Assembly: GCA_907165275.2 (NCBI GenBank)
Contig: OU015652.1
Coordinates: 4,851,001-4,915,000, forward strand
DNA length: 64,000 nt
Reading direction: 5' to 3'
From: Zygaena filipendulae
Taxonomy: Eukaryota > Arthropoda > Insecta > Lepidoptera > Zygaenidae
In this document: piece after piece, positions 32,803 through 44,663 of the stretch
Layout of the letters: each line of letters opens with the position of its first letter
How positions within the stretch are numbered: the stretch's first letter is position 1
Notes under the pieces: generated by a model
What the model was told of the DNA's origin: nothing
Database searches by the model: none
What the model saw: only the letters and a program-made list of their open reading frames with translations
Program-made: the position numbers and the translations under genes

Positions 32803-34742
32803 CTTACAATATTAATTGAGAAACTCGTTCCATTTTCTGTACACTTTTTTTTTCTTCCATATCTTTTCAACAAATTTACAAAATACTTCTATAAAACAAC
32901 ATTGAACAAAGACACCGAATTGCAAAATAAATGTATGTTTCAATCCAATTGCTTTAAGTTGAAACGTAGGAAAGAAATAAGTAATAACAATAAATGCGTA
33001 TTGCAAAGAGTTTTGAGTATCTAAGGATCTTGTAATGGCAGCAAATGCATCGTTTTCGTAGCAAAACCCTCAAGTATAGTTAATTAGATGATACGATACG
33101 AATCGAGCAATTGTGAGGGGTTAAGTGCGATGAGGAGCCCGAAGTGGATGCTCTAATTATAGCGATTTAAGCGATTGGTCCATACTTTAGCAGTTAGCTA
33201 TGTTTACTTCACCTCTATTCTTTGTTTTGCTTAAGATACGAAACCAACATAGGTATTTCTATTTTATAAAGAAGAAATTTTGTTTATTTGTAAGGGGTAA
33301 TCTCTGACACTAAAGAACAGACGCAATGTTTTTATTTTATTCTTTACAAGTAAGAGCCAAGTCACCCGTTTACCAGATTTACCTAGCTTTTACTCCATAT
33401 AAATACAACAAATGTATGTTTTTAGGCAAATTTTAGTTGATAAACCTACAACCTTTTGTTATTATAATAATTAAATACAAGTATTACATGTTCTAAGTGT
33501 ACCTATCATATTGTATTTCATTTCATCGCGATCCAATGAAACGTTCAAGCTATTTAACAGATTTATTGTTCTCGCGAAATTCAATATTATATTATAATAA
33601 TGTCGTTAGAATTTATCGAATTTCAATTCGAATGGTGCGAACAAAGAAGAATCGATATGGCAAATTCAATTTACCACTCTCCCGTACATCACTGACGTAT
33701 CAATTGTTCAATCTAAACGAAGACAGCTAAACGCACAGATATGTCGATTGGTTTTCGATGAAAGAAGTAACTGGAGATTCATCGATATGATGCGAAAAGT
33801 GAAAAATGTACATTTGGATGGCGTTAATTCTTTTAATTTCCGGTGAGGAAGAAATGGTGGGAGAAGGGTGAGGGGGGAGCGAATGAGTCCGCTCTCAGAT
33901 TAATTCAGCGCAGACGCGCCGTCCAGAGATAAGACACTAAATAAATTGAAAATTTTCAGAGATTGATTTGATTAACGCCGAGATATATCGAAAGCAATCA
34001 CAGCGGAAAATTGACCACGGTTATTTCTCAAAAAAAAAAAAGATTCATTCACATGATAGTGAATGAACGAGATTTATCGGTAAAGTCGTGGTAGAAAATA
34101 ATAAATTAATTAAACTTCCGAAGGAAGCGTGGAAATAGAACATATATGCGTAAATGGAAGCCGTCTGTTAAATAAAATTCTAAGAAGAGAGCTAGGTAGA
34201 AAAATTAACAGATTGCTCAAAAAACATGAACTCATTCAATTTGTTGCCGACAAAAGTTTTTCTGCGTTACAAATAGCTGAAACTCAAGATTGTCTATTAA
34301 ATCCCTTGTAAAATGACAAAATTAATGTAATCGGCGTGAGCGAGCCGAGATGGGGCATCGTTCGAGGCGGTCGTGATCCGAATGTTGAATGAACTTGGCT
34401 CACCCTTTCCAAACCCTGGATCCTCGTACCACGCTGCCGAGAGTCTGACCTGTCATTTGCATATTGACATTTTGTGTCGGTAAACAATGGAAAATCAAAA
34501 GGTTTGTCAGTGGACGTGAGAGCGGGAAAATATTTTATGGGTTTTTTGTTTTATATTGATTATTATAAGTGTTACTTCTGTTACTTCTTTTGGAACGGTA
34601 ATAATAAAATATATATCTTCAGGCCATATGGTACGTGTTCCATCGCTCATTTAGAATTTTGGTAAGTTTTTTGTTTAGTTTGGTCGTTAACAGGTGGCGT
34701 TGTAACCCAAAAAGTTTCACTTGTCGCCGTGTCATTTATACA
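32803..34742. other. Non-coding DNA, nothing recognised
   Basis: AT-rich with moderate-GC patches at 33840-33930 and 34325-34450. A 60-codon frame at 34129-34311 (basic, MEIEHICVNGSRLLNKILRR...) is not recognised. Confidence 0.35.
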
Positions 34743-35065
34743 TCTATATACATATAAATAAAATTTAAGTGTATATTTGTAATTCCAAATTAACAGCTTT
34801 TCACTAAATGCACAATATGACCGTATACATTTACGGTATTTACATATAAAAATAAATTATTGCAATTTTTCTTTGTAATGTCTGTTTGTCTATCTGTCTG
34901 TTTATTCCGGCTAATCTCTGAAACGGCGGGACCAATTTTAAAGGGGACTTTCACTGATAGATAGCTGATGTTATAAGGAGTAACTTAGGCTACTTTTGTT
35001 TTAGAAAAAATAGTTCCTGGGGGAATTTCGAAACACACGCGGGTAAAATCGCGGGGCACAGCTAG
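34743..35065 (+). mobile_element. Full-length Helitron-like element, second body type, 323 bp
   Basis: 5' end TCTATATACATATAAATAAA. An internal small hairpin 'gaccgtatacatttacggt' lies near 34820-34838. The central line 'tgtctgtttgtctatctgtctgtttattccggctaatctctgaaacggcgggaccaatttt...gggactttcac.gatagatagctgatgttataaggagtaacttaggctac' is followed by CGCGGGTAAAATCGCGGGGC and AG-CTAG at 35062-35065. Confidence 0.75.
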
Positions 35066-37875
35066 TACCTCCTTATTAAACCTAAAATATAATAAGACTT
35101 TTGTAAGACATCGATACTATGAATTTATAGTTAACATTTAAAATGAAGATACGCCGCAACGAGCGCAAAGTTTGAGTGTTCAAGTGAAATTCGGAGAATC
35201 AAAACGTCCAAACATGAAACAAATTGATTGCTGCGCTGAAACGCTCTACAGGCGTCGAGCCCGACGGCAGATTGGTAATAGCGCATGCTAAACTTATTAG
35301 CCAAACGGAAAATGGCATTAGCAAATGTACTGTCGCTCGGTCTCCCGTTAAACTCCATTCGTACGTCAAAGTTGACACACCCTCACATAAGCGATTGTTG
35401 CACCCAATCAAACGCTAGCTGAACGACTTGACTGGGCCCAGTTATTTACGGAGAAAAACGAATTAGGACCTACAAAGCAATTTGGATGTTTCAAAAAAGA
35501 ATAAAAAAGTGTTCACGGCACTTCTGATGAACTCGTGTTTGAATATAAAATTATAATATCACCTGCGGACGTCCAGTGGAGTTGGTACTTCTAAAACGTT
35601 AAAACAATTTATCCGAGGTAATCCCAAAGTGTCAGATGATAATAAGAGTGACATTTAGAGCGAGCCAGCGCGGCGGTTAATAATTCTGAAGCGGCAGTGG
35701 CGGCGAATTGTGACACGAACTAAACCCTTTTACTGACGGTAAAACCCATCAGCCGAATACCCTCTCAACCTAAATATTGTAGACACACTGATTGCTGCCC
35801 TAGTATTACCTATCTACGGACGAAAATGTTATTGAATGTGAAATATTTTGGAAATAAATAATAGATAATGTGGATTTGTATAAAAGCGATATAAAAGCCA
35901 AAAGTAAAACTTAGGTACAAAATAACAGCTAAAAGTCCTAAGAGCAACCGCGAGGTGTAAAACGGAACTATAACACTATAGTCACATGTATATATTTTAC
36001 GAGTGATAGAAAATGCATTGAAGAATTACCCTCCGTGCCTAAATTAACTTCAAAAAGCGTTTTTTACACGCAGTTAGCTTTGCAGATGTTTAAGATCACA
36101 AATGTTTCATAAACATTCTTCAGTGGACGTAAATACGATCAGCAAACAAAACTGTCTCTATCATTTCATTAAATCAAGACACTTCCATATAGCGAGAGAA
36201 TGAGAGCAATTTATCGCATTCAGTCAACAGAGACATAGAATAGAACGGCACAAAGAGACCATTTCATAAGTTAAAGCGTCACTCGCGATAGTTATCTGAG
36301 TGCAACTAGTGATGCAGTAAATCCTGAAGAGCAAGCACACTTTGCAACTACCGTTTATGTCTTTCGGAAAGCTCCTACTCAAGGTAATAAAACTAAGTTC
36401 AACTCGAGTTGACTTAAATTAATTGTTTGGTGACGATGATATAATGTAATTTTTTATGTTAATATTGGAATTAAGATATATTTCAAATAGCCTTGATCAG
36501 ATAGAAAATCTAATTTCAAATAAAATTCTTTGATGAACAGCAGTTAATAAAAAAAATAAGTAAACAATGGTCTTGTAAGTAAGTGACTGTAACCGTCTAA
36601 AATACCCATATTTTTCAGCACGAGTCGCTATAAAATGATTGTCTAGTGTCACTCAGAAGTGTTTCCAATCGATAACACTCAATGGTAGTGGTTGGAGCAG
36701 GATATTCTGACCACACAATTCCCTCTGAGGATTACGGCCGAGAGAGAAAAGTAAGACGATTAATCCCACAGGATACGGAACGGGAGAATTTATTATAAAA
36801 CCGTTTCGTTCGAGGCTTTATACATGGTGCGTCGAGTTTTCACCGTCCGGCGGCGTCCGTGTAATCGATGCGGTATACTGGGTGTAATATACGTGTATAA
36901 TGTGTTCCACTCGTTCACAAAGCGGTATTACAACTAAAGTTTTTTTTTAATAAAAAAAAAATTACCTTTTTTAATAATTAGTTTACGTCTATTTTTATTT
37001 GACAGCAATGTTCAATTAACGTTCATTCTTCATATCGCGATTAATAACATAATTAATTCTTTAATAGAACCAAAATTACAGACCAAATAATTATCAAATC
37101 AAAATCTTATTTTACGCAGTTATATTTAAAGAAGCATTTTACTGACAATCGAGCTAAATAAAAATATTTTAATAGAATAGATCTATTAATATATCATAGC
37201 ATACAACAATTAATAATGGGTTACAAAATATTATACGCTGAAATGTCAGATCCTCACCTATTAAAATGTCAATGGACTAGATATATAGGTACGTATGACG
37301 AACTTTATCAATGTTTCAGATAGTTAAAGCTGAATAATGGCGCGGAGATTTTACGTAATAAAGTATACGGCGAATATTGTTGGAAGTTATCTAAAAAAAA
37401 AAAATGCGTACCTACCGTGCATGCGTTGTGTAACTAAGTTCATTGCAATAAGTGAAACCTAAAAAAAAAACGAACAGTCGTTAGGCAAAGACAAAGAATT
37501 TTAAAAATATACATATTTAGGTACTTACTCACAAAGGGGTGAAAATATTATCGCACCACACCTAAATGAGACCGTTGCATAGAATTTGGAAGTGGAGATT
37601 GAAAGATCATCATTATCATACCAAACTACCAGTCTTAATAAACTTCTATCGAAATTTTGACCTTACACACTGTAGGTAAAGTCGAAATTCCAATAAATGA
37701 AATTAAGAGTTAACGTTATGTTAGGATTGTTTGAGATGGTGGCAATAAGTCGCATGGTTTGAACAGTTCATTGCAAATTTTCAGTTAGTAAGACTTATTG
37801 TATAATTTTTTGCAAAGTCCGCTCATCTTTACACAATTTATTTTACTTCTCTGTACTGCTCTATACTACTATCTA
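35066..37875. other. Non-coding DNA, nothing recognised
   Basis: 2.8 kb without repeat termini. Overlapping frames on both strands at 35131-35418 sit in a moderate-GC patch. Another GC-richer patch lies at 35650-35760. Neither gives a recognised protein. Confidence 0.4.
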
Positions 37876-38019
37876 TCCCTACTAATGTTATAAATGCAAA
37901 AATAACTCTGTCTGTTTGTCTGTCTGTTACGCTTTCACGCCTCGATGGCTCAATCGATCATCCTGAAATTTTGCATAATTATACATTGTTAGGGACATTC
38001 ACGGGTGAAACCGTGCTAG
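37876..38019 (+). mobile_element. Short Lep1-type Helitron, 144 bp
   Basis: Starts TCCCTACTAATGTTATAAATG. A CTGTTTGTCTGTCTGTTACG tract and 'ctttcacgcctcgatggctcaatcgatcatcctgaaattttgcat' are present. The body is shortened to 'agggacattcacgggtgaaaccgtg', ending CTAG at 38016-38019. The middle part present in longer copies is deleted. Confidence 0.8.
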
Positions 38020-38528
38020 TGGTTAATATAAATAAAATACTGAATACTGAATACAAGTTTCATTTCACTTCAATAATAATCGTTTGACAGTTATAAGAGA
38101 AGACATAAAGGCGACGTCATTCTGATTCTTTGGAATTTATTTCCTGTATAGTCTGTATGACATTCTAATTTAATCCATTACATGTCAGTTTCAAATAAGA
38201 GATGTACTAAGCTTTGGGCGTATTAGCCGCAGTGACATTTCTAAATACGAGGGGAATAAATGGATCTGACATTCAGTAAGCATTTAGTCGACCTTGTTTG
38301 TAATGTATGGTAGGCAAAATTCTTGCGTTTTTATTACTATAACCGTTGCTCGCAGCTCCGCTTGCGTGCGCGGTGTGTGAACACATTCAACTTTAGTAAG
38401 TTACATGTTATTTCTATCTGACGACGTAACAGTAGGTAAGAGAATTTCTAAAAAAAACATTGTTTTGAATCCCGCTAGTGATACCTATTACTTGCCTCAT
38501 TTTTTCTTATTTAATATTTATGTACATA
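38020..38528. other. Non-coding DNA, nothing recognised
   Basis: Mixed composition; the frame at 38405-38590 is short and unrecognised. Confidence 0.4.
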
Positions 38529-38700
38529 TCGTGGTCACATCAAATAACTGGTCGATTCATAAATTGATACAGCCTACAGGCATTTCATGAAATGGTCGGC
38601 CACATCGTGAAGTATGAAAGCAAAATATGGTGGTGGACTGGTTCATGATGCAGCCGGTCATTCCATGAAATGCCACAATTTTTTAGATATGGCCACGTTA
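38529..38700. repeat. Imperfect palindromic repeat with CATTTCATGAAATG core
   Basis: Outer ends 'cgtggtcacatc' and 'gatatggccacg' are near-complementary. Inside are the 14-bp palindrome CATTTCATGAAATG (38581-38594) and a second related 'cattccatgaaatg' (38662-38675). Probably a decayed foldback-type MITE. Confidence 0.5.
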
Positions 38701-38757
38701 TATAGATAAGCTTTTTGTTGTGATGAATCAGCTGTTAAATTTGATTTAAATTTGGTT

Positions 38758-38776
38758 GGGGGGGGGGGGGGGGGGG
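38758..38776 (+). repeat. Run of 19 G
   Basis: An uninterrupted G homopolymer in otherwise AT-rich DNA. It could form a G-quadruplex when single-stranded and is likely length-polymorphic. Length may be affected by sequencing error. Confidence 0.85.
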
Positions 38777-39364
38777 CAATTTTGGTTGCAAAACGAATTT
38801 TTTAGAATTTACAGGGTCATAGATTTTTATAAGTTCTGATTAAAGTACTTAATTTAGTCCTCAGGGGGGCCTGAATCAAACGGGGACGGAACCACGGGAA
38901 ACAGCTGTCACTCTTATATGCCTAAAGAATATTTCACTTAAAGTAATATCAGTAATTGTTATTCTTGAAATAGCTATATAGCGGAACAACTCCAAACTTT
39001 CTAATGAAAAGTGATGCGCTTACAAAGTTACGATAGGCTCTTGTGAAGAAAACGAAATAGGAAAACTTGAACGGGAATATAACTTGCAGTTTGAAACTAT
39101 CTAGTCTACGATAGAAAGTTACGTTCTGTTGGGGAACGCACCCAAGGTGAGGAGTGACGGAGGGGGGCGTGTGGAGGGTGACGTCATTGCCGACGGTGTA
39201 AATAATTGCTCTGTCGAACACACCTGCTATGGAAAGAAAATTAAGCGAAACGCCATTTGACTGAGTGATGAGGCAGCCCCAGATATTATAATTTGAATGA
39301 CAGTCACTGGCGAAAAATTGCTCTTTATTAACAAATTCGTCATCTTATTGTCATTTATTTAAGA
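38777..39364. other. Non-coding DNA, nothing recognised
   Basis: A minus-strand frame of 90 codons at 38949-39221 has no recognised domain. 'ggaaccacgggaaacagctgtc' at 38888-38909 may be a decayed Helitron 3' end. Confidence 0.35.
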
Positions 39365-39673
39365 CTAGCTGCGCCCCACGGTTTCATAATTCCCGCAGGA
39401 ACTCTAAAGTAGCCTAATTTACTTCTTATAACATCAGTTAATTATACAGGTCTTATAACAGCACTGAATAAAGTCCCGTCAAAATCCGTCCAACTGTTTC
39501 GGAGATTCACCCGCATGAGTTACGGAATTCCCGCAGGTACTCCAAGCTTCTTTCATATTCTCATCCTCACAATAACAAACACAACAAAAAAAGAATTTGC
39601 TAATTTAGGCCAGCCGTTACGTGTGATGCAGTGAACCCGTGATCAAACGAAGTAGGGAAAAGTTTTTACATAT
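39365..39673 (-). mobile_element. Helitron-like element, second body type
   Basis: CTAG at 39365-39368 then 'ctgcgccccacggtttca'. The body 'aaagtagcctaatttacttcttataacatcag', 'ccgtccaactgtttcggagattcacccgcatgagttacggaattcccgc' and 'cagccgttacgtgtgatgcagtgaacccgtgatcaaacga' runs parallel to 51254-51529. It ends against the next Helitron at 39676. Confidence 0.65.
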
Positions 39674-39675
39674 TA

Positions 39676-39916
39676 CTAGCTGTCCCGCGCGGTTTCACTC
39701 GCGATAATTTCGAAGTTCCTGCGGAATCGTTCCATACAAACTTTGCAACCCCTTTCCATCCCCTTAGGGGTTGAATTTTCAAAAATCCTTTCTTATCGGA
39801 TATGTACGTCTTACAAAGAACATACCCTCCAAGTTTCAGGTTTCTACGATCAGCGGTTTAGGCTAAGCGTCGATTCATCAGTCATTCAGGATAAAACATG
39901 TATAGAAGATATAGAT
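39676..39916 (-). mobile_element. Helitron-like element, third body type
   Basis: CTAG at 39676-39679, 'ctgtcccgcgcggtttcactcgcgataatttcgaagttcctgcgg', 'gttccatacaaactttgcaacccctttccatccccttaggggttgaatttt', 'tacaaagaacataccctccaagtttcaggtttctacgatcagcgg' and 'attcatcagtcattcaggataaaacatg'. The 91-codon frame over it (39743-40018) is incidental. Confidence 0.7.
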
Positions 39917-41673
39917 TTACAATTTATTTTCCATAAGCGTAATGAGAATTTAATACGTTTTAAAATTAAACAAACGCAAATAGAATTTTTAAATGTGATT
40001 TCAACGGTGTATATTTAAAATTAAACCTGTAACTCAAGTTTACCTATAGTTTCTTGAAATGGCTTGTATTAAGTTAATTTAGGTACTTACTTGTTCCGCC
40101 GCACCGCGTACCTGTACAGCAATAAGTTGTAACGAAACAGTTGAAATGTCCGAAAGCAATGCGCCGATAAGGCTAGGTCGCGCGACACACACCCGCACCC
40201 GCTAGCAGCGATGCGGTTTATGTTCTCCTTGCATGATAACCCGCGCTAAACGCGGCGTTACCTACACTAATCAAGTCTCGAGACCCCATAAAAAGGATAC
40301 AATTTTATCCAAATTACAATCAGATTACATTTTATTTGTGAATAAACAGTAACATCGGTGAATTAATGAAACCGCCGCCGATGGTGACGCACAAATTGCG
40401 AAGGAGCGCGGTCGTGTTTATTGGCAAATTCATAAACATTGAGTTGCGAATAAAACGACGGCGGCGAGTCGTTCCCTCAAATGCAAACGAGTCAACGCAT
40501 TTCATATTTTCATGGGTGCTCGAAATAAAAATAAAGTGAATGACCAGGAGCGCGGTCTAATTAAATATTTCGTTGTCGACCGTTTTATCCGTTTCTGTGC
40601 CGTGTGAGCGAACAGCCTGTCGGTTTATTCGTTGTAACGACAACGAGATCGTTCCACTTATAACGTTTGACATCTGTTTTAGTGTTGTACCGCCTTTAGC
40701 TATACCTACGTACCTAATATACCTTCCAACCTATTTGCATAATTGAACGTCCACTTGGAAACACTGCCATTGTTATATTCTGCCGTGCCATTGGTCAGAT
40801 TTGCCGTATCACTTATATTATAATACATATAGTATGTTACATGAACGATACTGTAATTTTTTATAGTACCTATTCATTATTTCAACCTGTCATAATATTA
40901 TTTGTTTCGCATATGAAGGGCTGGTGTGATACGTTGAATCTGTATTGTTTTGTTTTTACTCGTATTGACTTAAATTACGGAATTTCTGTCACTTATGTTG
41001 AAAGGAATATTTAATATTAGATTTGGTAAGGTTGTTGTTCAACAAATACCTAAGTTGTATGATTTTGTGTTTTCTGTTTCTTCTGTTAAGGATTAAATAG
41101 AACTTTATCAATAACAATAAAAATTGTTAGAAACTTTCTGTTAACTTGTAACTTTCGTTATCTAAGTAGGTATTCGATTCTAAATGAGTAAGAAAACTTT
41201 GGCCTGTTTGTGTTATCCGACCGTGTTGAAATTTCATAAACATCTTTGTTTTTTTTTTAATAGTTTTGCTTTTCCTTTAAACCGATTAGTTTAAAAATTA
41301 CCGGTTGATTGATACATACAACCGAACGATTGCACAAACATTGTTTGTGGAAGAGCTGCGTAACTGAAGGTAGATAGTTCTTTCAATCAGATTAAGGAAC
41401 AATAAAAGAGCCATAAAGTCGTGTAGTATTACACAAAAAGCGAGTTATCTTGAAGGCATAAATGTTTAATGGCGCAGTCCACTTGAAGCGTTCGTGCACA
41501 CCTCACGGACCGATTTAAAACTGATGACTTTTAGAAGCTGCTACGGAAATAGCTACTTAAGGTCGTGAACTGCTGAACGCTCAAACGAAACAGATGCAGC
41601 CCGCCTAAAACTGTCTTGGACTGGAAACAAATTGCATTGCTGTAACAAGGGTTGCCAAAAAGAATATTGAATA
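39917..41673. other. Non-coding DNA with GC-richer block
   Basis: 40090-40700 is GC-richer than average (for example 'gcgcgacacacacccgcacccgctagcagcgatgcgg' and 'aaaacgacggcggcgagtcg'), with no ORF or repeat explanation. The remainder is AT-rich. Confidence 0.4.
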
Positions 41674-41810
41674 CTAGCTTTCACCTACGGTAATTTCGAA
41701 CTCCCGCGGGAATTCCAGGATAAACTGTAGGTACTTACAAACATTCCTCTTGAATCACTCTCTTGGTGAAAACCGCATGAAAATTCGTAATATCGGCTCA
41801 ATATAAGTTT
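41674..41810 (-). mobile_element. Helitron-like 3' half, relative of 44292-44663
   Basis: CTAG at 41674-41677, 'tttcacctacggtaatttcgaactcccgcgggaattccaggat', 'aacattcctcttgaatcactctcttggtgaaaaccgcatgaaaattcg'. The 5' end is missing. Confidence 0.6.
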
Positions 41811-41847
41811 TATACTAAGGCCTCTGTAAAATTATCTATTTGTACCG

Positions 41848-42092
41848 ATATAAAAACGTCACGGCATCACGCGTGAACGGCTGAACCAATTTCGCTAATT
41901 CTTTTTTGTTGTATTTGTTATTGTAAGTAGAATAAGAATAAAGTTTTGAGTTCCTGCGGGAATTAAGAATCTCCGAAACAGTTGGACCGATTTTGAGAGG
42001 ACTTTCACAGCTAATTAGCTGATGTCATAAGGAGTAAATTAGGCTACTTTAGGAGTTCCTACGGGATTTCCGAAACCGCGGGGCACAGCTGG
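41848..42092 (+). mobile_element. Helitron-like element, mixed body
   Basis: The left part 'aaaacgtcacggcatcacgcgtgaacggctgaaccaatttcgctaattc' belongs to one body type. The right part 'aatctccgaaacagttggaccgattttgagaggactttcacag' to 'agctgatgtcataaggagtaaattaggctacttt' belongs to the second type. It ends with 'gaaaccgcggggcacag' and CTGG (decayed CTAG). It lies back to back with 41674-41810. Confidence 0.6.
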
Positions 42093-43865
42093 CAATAAAA
42101 AGTAAAAAAATAATAACCACGAAGATAGGCTAATGAGTTTATATTACAAATTCTCTAGAAATTGTACCTAATTTTCTTTCGATAAAATTATAATTTTTAT
42201 TTGAAGAGGACTTAGTCGGAAAATCATTATAAAAAGGTTGGTTTCTAAAACACTTCTGTTTCCTTTATTTATTGAACAATTATACAGTTTTTTTTTATTT
42301 TAGACATCAAACAGCCTAAGGCGTAATAGGAATAAAATGTTAAAACAGTTTTTTGCCACTGCAAATTAAGTAGGTACCGGTTTTATAATAATATATAATT
42401 TGAATGAAATTTAATTAGTTTTTATTTTATGAGCGAGCTGATGCCGTTAAAATTTACGTTTTCGCACCTTACAAATTAACAAACAACAAAAACAAATCAA
42501 CAAAAAAGGAAATAGGGTGGTTGGGTGAAAATACTGTTCATAATGAATAAATTTAAATTAACACGAGCAAAGCATTGGGCACGAGCTAGTTATTTCATAA
42601 AACAAGAAATAATTACATAGCTTCAAATAATATAATTTAATCATAATCTGTGCTGACAGATTGACAAAAAGACAGCAATTATTAAAATTATGAATAAGGC
42701 TCCGTCACAAAAATAAATTCCGATACTATCGTATTTAAAAAAGTTTCATGTACCTATGTTATTAAAGGTTTATATAATGTACAATAATTAACTGATAATA
42801 CGTTGAACCAAAAAAATACTCCCCTAGTACTCTTGTTTTTTATGTCGATTTAAAAGTTTCAATGCTAATGTTATATCGCAAGAGAAAAAATCAAATAGTT
42901 ACGAAATATTGTTAATTAATGCACATTCAAACTGATATGGATGAGTGCAATTGAGTTGAATGCAATTAATGGCCACAATTAATGTGTATAGTGATTTAAC
43001 AGAGAGTAGATGGTGGCATTGATTGACGTTTTTAATTTGTGTTCTACAATCAATGCACAACGAGCTTCGCCGAGGGCAAAGCCTCGAAGGCGCCTATACT
43101 TGTCAATGTTTGACAGCGAACGGTCAGATCCACGAGTCATAGTTCTGCATGGAAGCTTTGATAGTTCTGTGGTTTGCGTCGCCTTGGAACTTTACAGTTG
43201 GCGTTTCGTGGTAACTATCTATTGTTTGTTGCTACCATTTTAGTCGTAGCACTATAGCGTATAATAACTTTCACAGTGTACCTATAAAATAAATGTGTTG
43301 ATAAAATTGTCGCATGCACGCGTTATTTTTCACAGCATTGTCATTAATGCATTCAATTTACATACGCGTGTCGCAAGCGGCTTCATTGTTTTGCACCGGT
43401 GACAAACAGCGGTGATAATAGACATAACGTTAATTAAGTATGCAAATGCGGTAAGATCTAAATGATCGGTCAGGAGCTTCGCAAATTACTTTTGTGAAGC
43501 ACCTACTAAGTGAGTGTTAGCCTCACCACGACAGCAGCTTACTTGTGTCCAAGCCACATTGATACTCAAACAGCGATTGAGCGCAGTAAATTTTAGATGC
43601 TAAGCCTAGTATTCGCAAAGTTCAGTTTCGATTGATCGACCCGGTTTTGTTTGGTTGTTGTTCGCTCAGCGATAGACAATTATAACCTATTCGATTTGAT
43701 GCCCGTTTCGTCCCGTGGGTCTGTGCGCTGCTCGCTTTGGCCTACAAAGTTTAAATTAATTCCGAATTGACAAATCGCGGGATTGTCGTGATTTTTATGG
43801 GTAGTATAAGTTCTTATTAAATTATTTATTTTAATGATAATTATTAGAAGTGGCGGAAAAAATGC
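42093..43865. other. Non-coding DNA, nothing recognised
   Basis: AT-rich to 43000. A 77-codon frame at 43010-43243 lies in moderate-GC DNA and is unrecognised. Confidence 0.4.
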
Positions 43866-43978
43866 ATTAAATTGTGCATAATACACGTTGTCAGGGGTAC
43901 AGACTAAAAGGACATTTTGTCTCGGAATTCCCGCGGGAACGTTGAAATTAACTCGGGTGAAACCGCGGGAACAGTTAG
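43866..43978 (+). mobile_element. 5'-truncated Lep1-type Helitron
   Basis: 'attgtgcataatacacgttgtcaggggtacagactaaaaggacattttgtctcggaattcccgcgggaacg', then 'aactcgggtgaaaccgcggg' and terminal TTAG (decayed CTAG). Confidence 0.65.
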
Positions 43979-44291
43979 TCTGTAAATATTTGCAAAACTT
44001 AACATAATCTCATTGAGATTTATGTTTTATTGTCAAGTTAAACAAACAGTGTATATAAATTTTTATGTTACTGTCATATTTTTTTCGAGTAATGGTTGTA
44101 ATAATTTTGCCCGCGAGTGGTAAACGAATAAATCAGTTTGCCGTAAACATTCATTGCGTGCTTCGGGCTGTCTAAGATTTATGTATCTACCATATCATTT
44201 TATAAAACGTCAAAGTTCTATGGTAACTCGCCTAGTAAGAACCTACCAACCAACTAGCACCAGGATACACTGTTATATTTTACTATGGGTA
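43979..44291. other. Short non-coding gap
   Basis: AT-rich; nothing recognised. Confidence 0.4.
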
Positions 44292-44663
44292 CTAGTTGTT
44301 CCCCACGGTTTCACCCGCGGTAATTTCGGAGTCCCCGCACGAATTCCAGAATAAAAAGTACCCTATGCCTTTCTCTGTACCCCTGACAACGTGTAAGCAA
44401 AATTTCGTCGTGATCGGTTATGTCGTAAACGCGTGAAATCGTAACAAAGTATGGGTACTCTTTCCGACATTTCCAACAATTGTCGTTATTTTTCTAGCAA
44501 TTTACACAAAACCTTAAGAAATTATATACATAAACTTTCCTCATGAATCGCTCGATTACTTGGTGAAAATCGCATAAAAATTCGTTCAGGAGTTTTTGAG
44601 TTTTTGGCAAACAAACAGACAGATATACGCGGCGTGGACTGTGTTTTATAATATGTATAAGGA
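44292..44663 (-). mobile_element. Chimeric Helitron: Lep1-type 3' half joined to another subfamily's 5' half
   Basis: 44292-44455 is a good Lep1-type 3' portion: CTAG, 'cccacggtttcacccgcggtaatttcggag', 'taaaaagtaccctatgcctttctctgtacccctgacaacgtg', 'cgtgaaatcgtaacaaa'. 44510-44663 is the 5' portion of the 'gaatcgctcgattacttggtgaaaatcgcataaaaattcg...aaacagacagatatacgcgg' type, ending 'ttataatatgtataagga', which on the minus strand starts TCC. Both outer termini are intact. Confidence 0.65.

Noticed and set aside
34820..34840. Small hairpin GACCGTATACATTTACGGT as a terminator or regulatory site
   Set aside because: Internal part of the full-length Helitron at 34743-35065; no independent function indicated.
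39743..40018. 91-codon ORF as a gene
   Set aside because: Most of it is read through a minus-strand Helitron (39676-39916).
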